Part shown: one piece after another, positions 22,360 to 34,448 of the stretch
How the letters are laid out: each line of letters starts with the position of its first letter
How positions within the stretch are numbered: the first letter of the stretch is position 1
Assembly: GCA_949152475.1 (NCBI GenBank)
Contig: OX424570.1
Span: 7,862,181-7,926,180 of the forward strand
Length of the DNA stretch: 64,000 bases
Direction of reading: 5' to 3'
Source of the DNA: Terebella lapidaria
Lineage: Eukaryota > Annelida > Polychaeta > Terebellida > Terebellidae
Translations under genes and position numbers: made by a program
The notes under the pieces: generated by a model
Seen by the model: the letters and a program-made list of their open reading frames with translations, nothing else
What the model was told of the DNA's origin: nothing
Databases searched by the model: none

Positions 22360-22387
22360 GGATGCACTAACGATCGTTAGTGCATCC
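22360..22387. repeat. Perfect 28-bp palindrome
   Basis: The half-site GGATGCACTAACGA is followed directly by its reverse complement with no spacer. CGTTAG-like words recur at 22600 and 23700, so it may be a recombined transposon end. Confidence 0.9.
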
Positions 22388-22790
22388 CGCAATGGCGGAC
22401 AGTAAACACGGTCAGTTTGGTTTTTAATCGTATTTTATCAAATGACAGGTCCATTTGTGTAAATGGATACTTCGAAGGTAGCTTAATGTTTTGGTCAAAG
22501 ACATGCGTAGTCATTTCAAGCAGATCACTCTTTTTTGTTGCGTTATGTTGAGGAAAAAAATTAGCGACAAGATTCACCAACGACAAAAGTGAGATTCCCT
22601 AACGATATGGGCCTAATAAGTGTGTATTGTAATAGATCCATCTCATACACCACAAATTAGCGAATGTCACATTAAAAATAGGAAATCTGTACTAGAAGAT
22701 CACCTGTACACATCAATACAGGTAAATTGGTACGTTATTTCACGTTTAACATTTAAATAACGTAGATTTGAATTAATAAAGAAAAGATCG

Positions 22791-23691
22791 TAAAGACCCA
22801 GTCACACTGACGATACGACCAAGATACGACCCCGCTGTAATCGCTGTAAATTTTTTGTATTGGTGGACAAATCGTGACACGAACGTGCGACTGGTCGTAC
22901 AGGTCGTGAATGGTCGCAAACAAGAAACTAGTCGCAGCAAGGTCGATGGACATGTTCAAAACTCCCAATCCACGATCTCTGGTCGCACGTTGGTCTTGCA
23001 CAATCGTGCCACCAGTCGGGAAAGGTGACACCACCAATCGGACATTGTCACACGTTATTGACCAACCAAAATGGTCGTGCTACTAGTCGTACAACCTGGC
23101 GACTAGTGGTGCAATCAGTCGTACAACTTCATGATCAGTGGTGCGATTAATCACGACCTGTGCCGACTGGTAGTACGACCTTACGATTGGTGGTAACACC
23201 CGTTTGAAGCTTCTCGAAAGGAGGATAAAACGTGCAGCGAAAAATATTTTACCAAACACAACATAATTGTTCAGCATTTTTCGAAACTATAAAACTGCAA
23301 AATACGGTTTCTGTTCAAGTTTTGTTCCCTTCTATCTAATCGGACGGACGGTCGTGCGTCAGGTCGCAATTTATCGTACGACTGGTCATTGATTGCAACG
23401 ACTGGTTGTACGACAGGTCGGTGATCGCTACGACTGAAGGTACGACAGGTCGGTGGTCGCTACGACTGAAGGCACGACAGGTCGGTGGTCGCTGCCACGT
23501 GGTCGTACGACTGCTTGCGATCAATATTTTCCATTCTTTCAGTGATCGTGCCACCAAGCGTACCACCAATCGTATGGACAGTCGCTACTTGCGATTGCAA
23601 TGGCGATCACTGGTGATCAGTCGTAACTCAACAAATTTGAACCTGATCGTGCGACCATAAAATCGTACGACTCAGTGTGACTGGGCCTTTA
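22791..23691. mobile_element. MITE-like element rich in GTCGTACGAC motifs
   Basis: A 901-bp element whose two ends read TAAAGACCCAGTCACACTGA and, inverted, TAAAGGCCCAGTCACACTGA (19 of 20 identical). The interior is made of dozens of variants of GGTCGTACGAC and CGACAGGTCGG in both orientations, including about three direct copies of a 34-bp unit at 23425-23500. It has no coding capacity. The flanking duplication is unclear. The superfamily is not assigned. Confidence 0.82.
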
Positions 23692-24091
23692 GGGAATCTT
23701 CACATGTTCGTTAGGGAAATCTACAATCGTTAGAGAAACTTTCGGCTTTTTTTCAGACGATAGGGAGGAACTTATTAATGATAATGATAAATGAGGAGTA
23801 TCGTCAGTACTTGAAGCATGTGCAGCCTCAAATCATTCTTTAAAAATATCCATTTATGTATTGTCAGCTCCACCATCCCCGTCTACGCTCACATGCATCC
23901 TCATGCTGTAACGCGTGTGCAGGCTTTCGCCATTAGGCTGATATGCGTAAACCACAAAAACCTTTTTAGTTTATAAAATACTCGATTAAAACAACTGGTT
24001 GAATAGTGTAACAATGAAGAAAGATTTCTCCGAGCATTTAATTCTTTACCGACATACAATTCTTTGGTTTCAATTAATAACCGTTGACATT

Positions 24092-24494
24092 TCACAAACG
24101 AGTCACAAGCATGCGGGTGTTGTCAAGATCTGTGTGTCCATTTCCTTTAACATAACGACGTTTGCATGTGATTCTTGGTAGCATACGTGATGCTTGCTCA
24201 GTGGGATGTTCCCGTGGATGCGTGGCACAAGGCCGCGTTCCTCGTGATGTTTCCTCACGGCATCCAGTCTGTCTTGACCAACTGTGTGGAGAAATGCGAA
24301 CGTGTTCTTGCACACCTGCAGGTCAGAGTACTTGGTGACTGGTCGAAAACTGTAGAGGTCAGAGGTGTTGCTGTGCTTGCCCTTGTCCGGTTTTTGCTCT
24401 GGGCTGCATAGCTGTTGATAAACTCGGATCGGCGACGATGTGCCTCGAAATTGGCAAGGAGTACCATCTTGAGATCATTGTGAGTGGGAACCAC
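24092..24494 (-). pseudogene. Unidentified coding remnant, transposon-like
   Basis: Two overlapping minus-strand frames carry protein-like sequence: NDLKMVLLANFEAHRRRSEF in one, and in another VCKNTFAFLHTVGQDRLDAV followed by KHHEERGLVPRIHGN. The block VC..F...H....R..........GL.PR.HG is one I associate with uncharacterised animal transposon proteins, but I cannot name the family. The frame change at about 24310 implies either a splice or a frameshift. It ends near 24092 without a recognisable catalytic domain. Confidence 0.35.
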
Positions 24495-25208
24495 TGATCA
24501 CACATTTGATAAATAATCTGTGTTTTCATGATTTGTTTTATATATTTTCTATGCCCAGCGTAGAGGCATTAATTAATCCAAATAGATATAGAGCTAAGCA
24601 GAAGTCTAATAATATTATAATAGTGACATCGTTGCTTCTACTAGTAATGACCTTAACGATATGAGTGTACAATCATTGATAACCGTGCTATCGCTGGACT
24701 GGTCTAGACTAGTATATTAGGCCTATTACATGATCAAGGATAAAACACATTTGTTCTGATTTACATACTGGTCACTCTGCTTCTCCACAATCTGTTTCGT
24801 GAATTGTTTATGGCATGGGATATTGCCAGGGGTATACCCGACCCGGTCACCTGTTGATATTTCCCACGCATGACAGGACCGACATGCCCGGGTGATTGAA
24901 GGTTCAAGCGTCCACTGAGCATTTCACAGGATTTTCTGTGATGTTTTGTGGGATGTTTATCGGTTTATTAAAGAATCATGTTTATTGGTGTAATAAAGAA
25001 AAGAAGATTACCATTTTTTAAACCTTTTTATTGTTTATTCATTATTATTCACTGACCATTCTCATCGGAAAAAAAGAGACATGTAATAAACTAGTTTACA
25101 CAAGATTATTCAACATGTACATATATATTGACAAATGAGATACAAAAATTTTAACACATGAAAATCGAATCATATCACATACATGAATTTCAAGCACACA
25201 AAAGTGAA

Positions 25209-26320
25209 TCACTCTGAGTCCCAGGATTCTGAATCCCAGGTGTCAGAAGCATCGTCTGCGGGGATCTGAGGCGCAGGGTCCCGGTCGGCATGGGGGCAGA
25301 TGTGGTGGCTGTTCTGTGAAAGGAGTGACGCGGCTATTTTTGTCTTCGCGTCATACTCGTTCCATAACTTGAAAATGCGCGATGTCGTGTTGACACTGTC
25401 ATGGCGCTGCATCCGAGTCAGTTGCCCGTGGTACACCAGTTCTGCTTTCATACGACGAGAAGGGACTCGGTATTCAGTAACTTCAACAAGAGGTAGCGTG
25501 GGAGGTTGGCTAGAAATAAAAGAAAATTTTCAAAAGTACAGCATGTTGTGTACAGTATCCAGAAAAAGTATGATCTGGCATAACAGTACAAAATGAAATC
25601 ATAACAGCTCTAGACGGAAAATAAGAATCTAAGGACCTTTCTTGCCGCGGTGGTTAAGGCGGTAGTGCCACCCCTCCACGTCCATGTTGTTCGAATTAAT
25701 TTATTATAGCCATTCAGAACACGGACTAGTCTGGAGAGTAAACACTCTGCCGTCAATCCAGGTGGCCCAGACATAGTCCAACAGGGAAGTCAGTACAGGA
25801 CTAGGGTCATCTAGTGAGGCCAAGGAGTCGAATGTCTGACGGATATGCTCATGTGGCAGTAGCGGCAACGTCATGAGTTTCCTGCATAACTGAAAAGACC
25901 AAAGAGAAATAAAGCCATAGTGTAAATTAGAAGTAGCTCCGCATTTATTCAGTCAGTTAATGCTGAGGTTTGTACTGTGCGGGTTCCTGGGTCATCGAGA
26001 ATCTTGCGGTGGATAGCCTAAAAAAGGAAAAATAAAGTTTAAGTTGAATATCAGAATGCTATGCAGTTTTACATGCAAAATTGGATGATGGTAGTGAATT
26101 GAAACAAAAATGTTGTGTTCAGTTGCACGTAAATACGAAGTAAATATGTAAAAACCTGAGTGGAGTGGAACAAGCATCCTTTGACGTCTAAACCTGGCAA
26201 ATCGCTTATGGCGCGTTGATGGTGGTTGAGCAGATCGAGAACTGCCTCTCGTCTAGACATGAGGACGAGGCAGAGAGGGAACTGCTTCGCGGATTGTCCT
26301 GAGACGATGAACGCGTGTAT
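25209..26320 (-). pseudogene. MULE-like transposase, C-terminal exons
   Basis: Four minus-strand pieces in order resemble a MULE transposase tail. About 26300-26156 encodes AISDLPGLDVKGCLFHSTQ, the conserved V-x-GC-x-FH-x-TQ block. About 26020-25955 encodes AIHRKILDDPGTRTV after an AG acceptor. About 25889-25725 encodes LMTLPLLPHEHIRQTFDSLA and LLDYVWATWIDGRVFTL. From 25451 to 25209 comes ELVYHGQLTRMQRHDSVNTT with RIFKLWNEYD. These blocks follow the usual order of the family, with introns or gaps between. The catalytic DDE part upstream was not recognised and the middle VEGWH-type block is absent, so I treat it as a partial or decayed copy. A tRNA-like stretch interrupts the region at 25635-25697. 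Confidence 0.6.
25635..25697 (+). repeat. tRNA-like SINE fragment
   Basis: GCGGTGGTTAAGGCGGTAG resembles box A of a Ser/Leu tRNA, and GTTGTTCGAATT about 35 bases later resembles box B. It is too short and imperfect to be a functional tRNA. Confidence 0.4.
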
Positions 26321-28358
26321 GCTAAACAGTTTTTAGAAAGGTCGACGAACGACCTTGAAAGTTGCGTCCATGTACCCGCACAGTAAAGAAGACAATGTTT
26401 GATTAAATTTGAGTTAAAATTGGGCAATGAAATTAAAAATTTAAGAAAGTAGGCCTAAGTTAAGGTAAGAAATATGCCATTATATTCACCATGTGCGCGC
26501 GTTGTGTAGATGTTGTAGCGTGCCGTCCAATGCCATCAAAAGATGTCCGTCAAGTCTGATATCTTTTCTCAGGAAATCGGCGGAAAGATTGTTGTAATTG
26601 ACACGTTCACAGGAACAAAAATCAATCGGAGCCGGATGAGCTGATATAAATAACAAATTACATCGAATATGACTTATACTGACTTTCATTTTGGTTTATT
26701 GTTGATAACGAAACATCATATCCGGAAGGCAGATAAAAGTGTCATATCTGGGACACAACTAGACTGATTTATCGCTGATGCCAATGAAAATGACTGAACT
26801 TGATGTTTTCATGCACACATTTGGTTGGCGAATGTGAACATTTTATCACTGATTGTGTCAAAGGTATAATGATTGATACTTGTAGCCTTCACATTGTCCT
26901 ACTCCATACATTAATCTTAACCACAATTGTTACACAATTATCCCCAAAACCAGGAATGACGACACAGGGGCGATAACACATACTTCTCATCTCATATCTG
27001 TCTACATCATATATCGTTCTAGACGCTCACCAGGGTCTGACACCCTTTGATGGTTGGCTCCTCCTCTGTCTCACTGATACCTGATCACACCATTTTGAAA
27101 TAATGATACAATTCGTGCATAGAACAACTGCCTAGAATTAGGGCATGCATGAATATTAATATATGCCTAACTGCATGAGGCACATGACAGATTGTCAGAT
27201 TGCTGCTAGGTAGAAGCAAGGTAAAAACTTCACATTGGAGCACTTCAATCGATAAAATGGGGTTGTGCGCACTGTGAATCTCTGGTTTTCCCTGTCAAAA
27301 ATTGATTATTGTGTCCTCAAATTCCAAGATAGCTTACTTATTTTCGATATATTTAGACGAGGTTAACCCTCGGGTTGCAAGTTAATTTTAGGCGAAACAT
27401 CTTTGATTTTGCAGCAATATTCAAATCAATATCTGGAAAGATAATACCCAATGCCTAAACATATCCGAGAATGTACCAATGCCTATACGTATCCGAGAAC
27501 AACAGGTACTCAAGGAAGAATACTATCCAGGAATGACATAATTATCGCCCGCCGGTAACATGTTATCCGCAATTGGATTACGGGCATAAAACACACGTTA
27601 TCACCTAATTTGCAGTGCGAAAAGGGCACTTTCCAGATTCCATTTCACGACAGAAGCGTTGGTACTAAGTTGGGATTTGTATTTGGATCGTGTGTCAATA
27701 TTAAGGTTGGCCTTAGTTTTTTTATATTATTTCTCTGGGTTTATAAGTGATTGTGTCATAAATTATATGACCTTTCAGGGTACCATTCATCACGGCCTAT
27801 CCACTCTGCTCTTCAAAAACAGGACTTACGATAACGGTCATCTAGATCAGATTTATCGATTATTTCAGTGTGTTATTGATTTGTTTCTTACCACTTTCTC
27901 ATTTCGGTATGTGTTAATTGTATCCCCAGGAATACAACTTCGAGCAACAAGAATTAGCTATATCTTCGAGAGGATATTTAACAAGATGTTTACAATCTTG
28001 TGTATGAGATTGACAATTCTGTTTCTCAACTGAAATTTGAATTCGAGCTCTCATCGGAAGCGGAAAATTATCCCAATTCCTAACTATACAACCCAACATA
28101 AGTTGCTGTCACTATTTTTGCAATTGAAATTGGACACCGTTCAGTTATCTCGCTTTATGTGGTGTATAATGATTTATAACGTGATATAATATATTTCAAA
28201 ATATACAGAAAACAGACGTTATCCTGGTCAGGATAAGAGCCCGTTTTGGTGTACTTTATTTCATTTATAAATGTACGTTCACGTTAGTGACACACATTCC
28301 CAGTAGTGTTCTGAACTGCTATCATGGTTTCACATCTCCGGTACTGAATGGTCGTTTG
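26321..28358. other. Non-coding, nothing recognised
   Basis: Open frames here (for example 27659-28033 plus and 26486-26689 minus) have no recognisable domain and biased, A+T-driven composition. The latter could be an upstream exon of the MULE-like gene, but no motif supports this. Confidence 0.4.
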
Positions 28359-28360
28359 TA

Positions 28361-29693
28361 CCGTATATTCGCGCATATAAGGACATGTTCTTATATCCGG
28401 AATATTGCGTTTTGGGGCTCTCACCAAAAAACCGAAGTGTCTCGAATATAGGGACATGTTCTTATATTCGAATATAATGACACCCCCAATAACCCGCATA
28501 TAAGAACATGGTAAGCTAGATTAATTAATAGCCACACCTGATTTCACCTCCTAATGGCCATTTACGGGGGTTCATGAGTTTCCCTGTCATTCTTGTTTTC
28601 TCTCACTTCGTATGCCTGATATGACTTTCTGTCCCCGGACTATGAGATTGGATAACGGACCCTGTTTTGTTTGCTCGGAATACTTAATACTGGGTATTGA
28701 TTCCACGTCTATTAACCTTAGTATGCAAGCAGCCTAGACAAGTCATAATCACCACTGATGTCAAATTACATTATATGTGTTGGGTTATGTAGGTATTGGA
28801 GACATGAATAATTATATAATGCGGTCCTGTTAGATTCAGTTCGGTACCATTCTCATTTCGCGCTTTTCTGATATTGAACCCTCTTTTTTCCTGGAGCATC
28901 TTGAGCAGGTCCTTCTGCTTACTCCAGCGAATGATATTGGGCCTGGAAATTCCCATTTCCTTGGCGGTCTTGGAGAAGTTGTTGTCATTTCTTTGCAGGA
29001 CTTCCAGGGCCCTCAGCTTCAAATGGATTGAGTAGCTTTTTCGTCCGCGAACTGCGGCACCACCAAGTGCATCACCATCATCATGGTCGCCCTCTGCTCC
29101 GTCCTGTCCATTATCATCATCGTGGCCGCCTTCTGCTCCGTCCTGTCCATTAGCATCCTCGTGGCCGCCCTCTGCTCCGTCCTGTCCATTAGCATCATCG
29201 TGGCCGCCTTCTGCTCCGTCATGTCCATTAGCATCATCGTGGCCGCCCTCTGATTCATCAGCCCCGTGTTCTGTGTGGTCCTCAGTGGCGACAACTTCTT
29301 CGGCCTCAACTACCATTAAGTCATTGAAGATATCCACGTGCATTAATGCACCATAATCATGATCAGTCATGATGAAAGGTTATGTAGGCCTATGTGTGAG
29401 CCTATTTCCAATGAGCCCCCAATAACCTCGTGTATATTACCGACAGTGGTCGTAAGCCTGGCAGCACGTGATAGCACGTGCAATGGGTGTCCTTATATTC
29501 GGGACACATTTGCGTTTTTGGCGCCAAAACGCAAGTGTCTTGAATATAAGGACATGGGTGTCCTTATAAACGAATATTGCTTTTTGGCGTGAAAAAAAGT
29601 AAACCTTCTCGAATATAGGGACATGTTCTTATATTCGAATATAAGGACAGGCTCGAATATAAGGACAGTGACCTTATATGCGCGATTTTACGG
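28361..29693. mobile_element. Tc1/mariner/pogo-type element, TA-flanked, internally deleted
   Basis: A 1333-bp element flanked by TA on both sides (28359-28360, 29694-29695). Its ends read CCGTATATTCGCGCATATAA and, inverted, CCGTAAAATCGCGCATATAA (18 of 20 identical). Subterminal copies of TCGAATATAAGGACA-type words in both orientations occupy 28370-28510 and 29480-29690. It encodes only a DNA-binding protein (28771-29370) and no DDE domain, so it looks like a deletion derivative that may be moved by a related transposase. Confidence 0.82.
28771..29370 (-). CDS. HTH DNA-binding protein of the TA-flanked element, acidic repeats, no catalytic domain
   Basis: A 199-codon frame. Residues about 1-35 are acidic. 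Residues about 36-95 consist of five copies of a 12-residue unit like EGGHDDANGQDG, a 36-bp tandem repeat in DNA. Residues about 112-160 form a helix-turn-helix (KSYSIHLKLRALEVLQRN, then TAKEMGISRPNIIRWSKQ) of the Brinker/CENP-B N-terminal type used by pogo-like transposases to bind their ends. The last 35 codons after RKARNENGTE look unrelated and hydrophobic and may be read-through of an intron or of deleted sequence. The frame is intact, so a DNA-binding product is possible. The start at 29370 is the first ATG. Function beyond DNA binding is not supported. Confidence 0.6.
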   Translation of the reverse strand: MTDHDYGALMHVDIFNDLMVVEAEEVVATEDHTEHGADESEGGHDDANGHDGAEGGHDDANGQDGAEGGHEDANGQDGAEGGHDDDNGQDGAEGDHDDGDALGGAAVRGRKSYSIHLKLRALEVLQRNDNNFSKTAKEMGISRPNIIRWSKQKDLLKMLQEKRGFNIRKARNENGTELNLTGPHYIIIHVSNTYITQHI

Positions 29694-29695
29694 TA

Positions 29696-32600
29696 CCAAG
29701 TTAACTGATCCAATGAGAATGCCTTACTAGCGGTTTATCGTCATCAAGTGACCAACAGAACACCTATTAGCTTGCTGATATCCTAGTGCCTCACTGAACC
29801 ACACTGGCGGGTGTGTTCATTTCCCTTTTGGTGAATTACGATTAGTCAGATCTTCTACCAGAGGATATAATGTAGACATAATTTGCCAAGATACCGATGA
29901 TGAGTCAACACTGAACGATCAAAGGGTTAGCAAAGTAAAATTCTTGTACAAACCGTTATATTGGTATCGGATCAAAACGTCACTGCTTTAGAGGAATTTG
30001 ATATTCCGTATAGTTTTCTGGTGGGGAGGCGGGGGTGGGGGGGGGGAGATTAAATTTGCTGCAATTCATTCTCATTGTGAGAATTGTGCAATGTATTGGT
30101 TTGCTGTTGTATGCGGAGTTCTACCTGTGTGATAATGCCATAGGTATATGCTTATACTAACATTCAATAATAATGCAGTCTACCACTCCATCACGTCAAC
30201 TGTTGTGTCAATAACTTTAGATAAGCAGTCATATTTTCCCCGTTACATTACCTTCCTGAAAACAAGACCAGCAACTGTTTGCACGGCAATAAAAGTCGCT
30301 TGAATCCATGTCACATTACATAATCAATGTATCACCTTCTATGTATAGTGAATATTGATCGAGCAAGACCATATTGGCTGCGAGCAAGGCCACATCATGA
30401 TGTTTGGGTTGTGAATCATGTATCGTGCAATCAGTCAATTGGTGTAAACAGCCTTGTATTGATCGTGTGGTATATATGTATCATGAATTGTATCTAGAGT
30501 ACATACATAACTATCGGTACATGCATAGCATGGCCGAAACCACCAACACCATTGCACAGTTTCCAAAATGTACAACGCATGTTTGTGGCTGCGTATGGCT
30601 GCATGCAGCAGTAATTACAGGACCGGGATCGAAGTATGGCCTCGGACATTTACAATTGATTGAATGCACTCGTGTCAAGGTTTAATCACTGCATATTCAT
30701 CGCATCCCCACAGAGGAGAGATAACACGTTAAATAATCATCCATTCTTATTCGTATTCATTCATAATATTTATAAACAATTCCGGCTTTATGTCCTATCC
30801 TCATAATGAGATAAACTTTTGTGGTCGAAGACAGGCCATTATTTGGTGAACGTTTTGGAGGGGTTCTCCGACAGTAAATTCGACATTTCTGAACAAAATC
30901 CACATGAAATATATAGTGATATGATGTCATACGCAACCATATCATTGTAAATTTTGTGCTGAGCTCACCACCAGCAAGTGATATGATTTTTTACGAGGAA
31001 TATAGCATATTTAGTGAACTGTAGGCTACCAGATTTTCAACCAGGACTTCTCCACAAACACATCTAATGTTGTCTAGTATTTTATTAAAAGCATCAACAC
31101 TGTATACAAGCATCGCAACAAAATCTGATTATTACGAACCATTGGTTGCAAGACGTCGGAAATGCACCTTGACTGGCGAGTATTCTGAAAGATCAATTTC
31201 TGGACATATACCAGGGTCGGACATTTCTTGATCGATCATAAACTATGTCGCCAATGACGTTGCATATCTGTGAATGTTTGAATAAAAAGGCCATTCTACC
31301 TAACAAAAAACCCCTAAAATTCAAAGATTATCAACAGAATGCAGAGATTTAGAACGCGAGGTATATTTTTTAAAAATACATAATGTCTAAAGTTGTGAGT
31401 AACTACGACCAGAAGCAACCCAAACGGGATTGGTAATTACCTATTCATAGAGATTGAAACACTTAAATCAATAAAATCTAGCGTCGAGCACACCATAGCA
31501 CCTGTCAAATATGGACCGGCTTATGGACTTATGGACCCACTTACTGTGCTTTGTACTGGGTTGTACTTGGCGCTCATTTCGTACCAATACTCTGATCATA
31601 ATCGACGAAGGAATCAACGAACCATTTTAGTTCATGAGTTTTGATGAGCATTATAATGTTTTCAACTTCTTGGAGCTGTTCTTATATAGGTATATAATTG
31701 CCTCCAATATAATGACATAGGCGACATTACATAGCTATTACGTGCATAATAACCCCAGCACAATTGGTGCTACAGAATTAGACTAGAGCGATTTGTCCAG
31801 TTACTTGTCTTCTGTTAATACATGAAATACACGTTTGCGCGGATGCGCTGACAAACAGGGGCATGCAAAGTGATTTAGAGATTCGTTTTCTCTCACAAGT
31901 TCGGGAAGAGTGAAGATAACTGTTCGCTGCTATCTTTGCGCTGATTAGAACAGTGGATTTTTATGGCAAATGTGGAGACTTCTGGCAATGTTTTCAACTA
32001 ATAGAGATAATCAGGTCAATTGTATTACAATGAAATGCAAAAAGGCAAAGAATATGGGCGTTCCAGAAGCATATCAGAGGGAGTACTGATGTTCGATTTT
32101 TTTCACGTGAACAATGGTCGTATCATTGAGTTGTGTCCTAGACTTACTATTGACCAAACTCTACATCTTTTGAAAAGTGAGTGAAGACAATTAAAAGTTC
32201 AGTTTAAAAAAAAAAACCGATAACAACAGTCAATACTGGACGCTAACTAACATTATCCAAACTTTTCATACTTTTTTACGAGACTCCTTTCAGCTTTAGA
32301 AATTTGTTGTGTTGTCTATGTCCAACACTATCGTACATCACCAAGAGATTTATTGACAATAGATCTCACCTGATAAAGTGATTAAAGAATGTATCATATC
32401 TCAGAACTAGTTAGTTGAGGATACTGACCTTGTGCTAGCAGGAGAATATCGACGTCAAACAAGAAATCTTTTTCATCGAAGTTTTTTCTTATTTAGTAAT
32501 TTCCGCCTTTGAGTAGACATACGATTAGGAAAGATCATTCCTATACATATATATCACACTGTTTTACCACTGTACGCATTCCAATGTATTAGTGTTACGG

Positions 32601-34137
32601 ATTTGTTTTTGCTTTCAGTCGAGTGTATCGTATCTCCATGGTACACTTTTGGGAGAAGTGGGTTCGTTTCAGATCACCCTGACCATTTCGTTCTTATGGA
32701 AACATTTATAGCGGAAACAAGGGAAGTCTTTATTCAGTAACTGATAATACACAAGCAAGACACAAAATTTATCAGTGTTTTGAAGTATCACCCCAGGATA
32801 TCCCATTAAAACTGATCCCATTGATGCTTCTCGTTGGGGAACAAGAGTTGGATAATGCAGAAGACTTATACGGTTATAGAACAATCCAAGGATTCAAAGA
32901 TATCCTTACTGGTTTTAAATGTCGACCATATCGACTTGTGCGATTGATCCAAACCCTAACACAGTATACCCTAAACGCAAAAACAACGTGTGTCATCTGG
33001 AACGAATGTGATCTTTCAACAAACTATCAGCAACCACAAAGGCAATAAACACAAAAGATATGTACTGTGCAAATTAACATTGATAGAATATTACCAAAAA
33101 ACGACGTAATCCGACGATCCAATCTGACAAGGACAGGCATCAATCTATAACGTATTACTCCACCTTCTAATCCAAATTACGTTTAAATGTTCATTGTAAT
33201 CGTCAGGCTATGCGATTTAGCAATCGATGTCCAAGGCTGTTCAAAAGCATAGAAACTCACTGATTTATATTATCATTTCATGTCCCCGTTATGTATCCAA
33301 TTAAACATGTATATGGAAAGTAAAACAAAAGTAAAACTACGTTATGTTTAAGTGTTTGTCACAACATATATGTACCGAATCTAGCAATGAACGCCAAATC
33401 TAATGACAATAAACTTTGGAGATAACATTTAATAACATCATTTGCAATTGGCCCGGATCCTAGGTTCCATTACTCTCTAATATTTTATTGTCGATAGGAC
33501 TACAGGATATATATAGACTAGACACGCTTCACCTCAGTCATGAATACTAAAGTTATCTTCTGGTGTATTGATCTGATAACTAGGGAGGGAGAGTTTAAAC
33601 AAGAAAATTGTTCGTTAATTGTAAGTTGTCTGACTGATTTTGTTCAAAAAGGCATTTTATAAAGACTAATAATTATTTTAACTTACAATAGCATCAGTAT
33701 CCATCGATAATTTGTATCAACCATCGCATAGCTATGAACTACAATGACGTTCGACAATATGGTGTATAGACATTTACGGTGACGAGAATTGCGGCTGCCA
33801 GTGAATATGTTCTACATTCAATTTACACAATACATTGGACATGAATGGAACATGAGGCGTTGCTTTTTTATCCGGTCGGTACTACTATATTTGTTGTAAG
33901 TTGAACTAAGTAGTTTAGAATGTCATAATTCACAAGCTACAGAATAGTAGGAATGGAAAGTGTTAAGAATATGTCCAGAGGGAATGTTTTGCTGTTTTTT
34001 TTAAATTTATGAATTAAACTAATATCTCGCCTATCATTCCCCAGTGTTCGAGTCTTCACTCCAGGTTTTTTATGCGCATATGCCTATATCCTATTCTAAG
34101 TGCGATTGTAATATGATTCTATTACATCATCGTTATA
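29696..34137. other. Non-coding, nothing recognised; G-run at 30019-30048
   Basis: About 4.4 kb of A+T-rich sequence with no gene, repeat family or RNA that I can identify. A G-rich run with several GGGG blocks at 30019-30048 could form a quadruplex. Open frames are short and unsupported. Confidence 0.45.
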
Positions 34138-34448
34138 TCAGCGCGTGCAAAAAAATCACTGCCTGGGCAAACAGAGTGACAATATTTGCGACCACACAAA
34201 CATTCTGACATCTGACATGATACATTGTGAACTAGAGTTCACATCAATAACGCGCAACTTATGTCCACCGTGGAATCACTCCCTGTCCGTCACTGCGGGA
34301 TACCTCGCAAAACGGAACCAGCTGAAATTAGTGCGTTTTTAGTATATCCGGGCCCGGGGCCCGGACAAACAATGTCTGATACAGCAGGGGTAGCAAATGT
34401 GGTCGGTCCGTGGATGTGCCCAGGCCACTGAATTTTTACACGGGCTGA
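34138..34448. mobile_element. MITE, copy 1 (311 bp, inverted ends)
   Basis: The ends TCAGCGCGTGCAAAAAAATC and, inverted, TCAGCCCGTGTAAAAATTCA continue as similar arms to TGGGCA. A GC-rich palindrome CCGGGCCCGGGGCCCGG lies inside. A second, half-recognisable copy is at 42639. The target duplication is not clear. Confidence 0.72.

Noticed and set aside
27659..28033. Plus-strand hydrophobic ORF of 124 codons as a membrane protein
   Set aside because: A+T-rich composition alone yields Phe/Ile/Leu-rich translations. There is no motif, signal or neighbour support.
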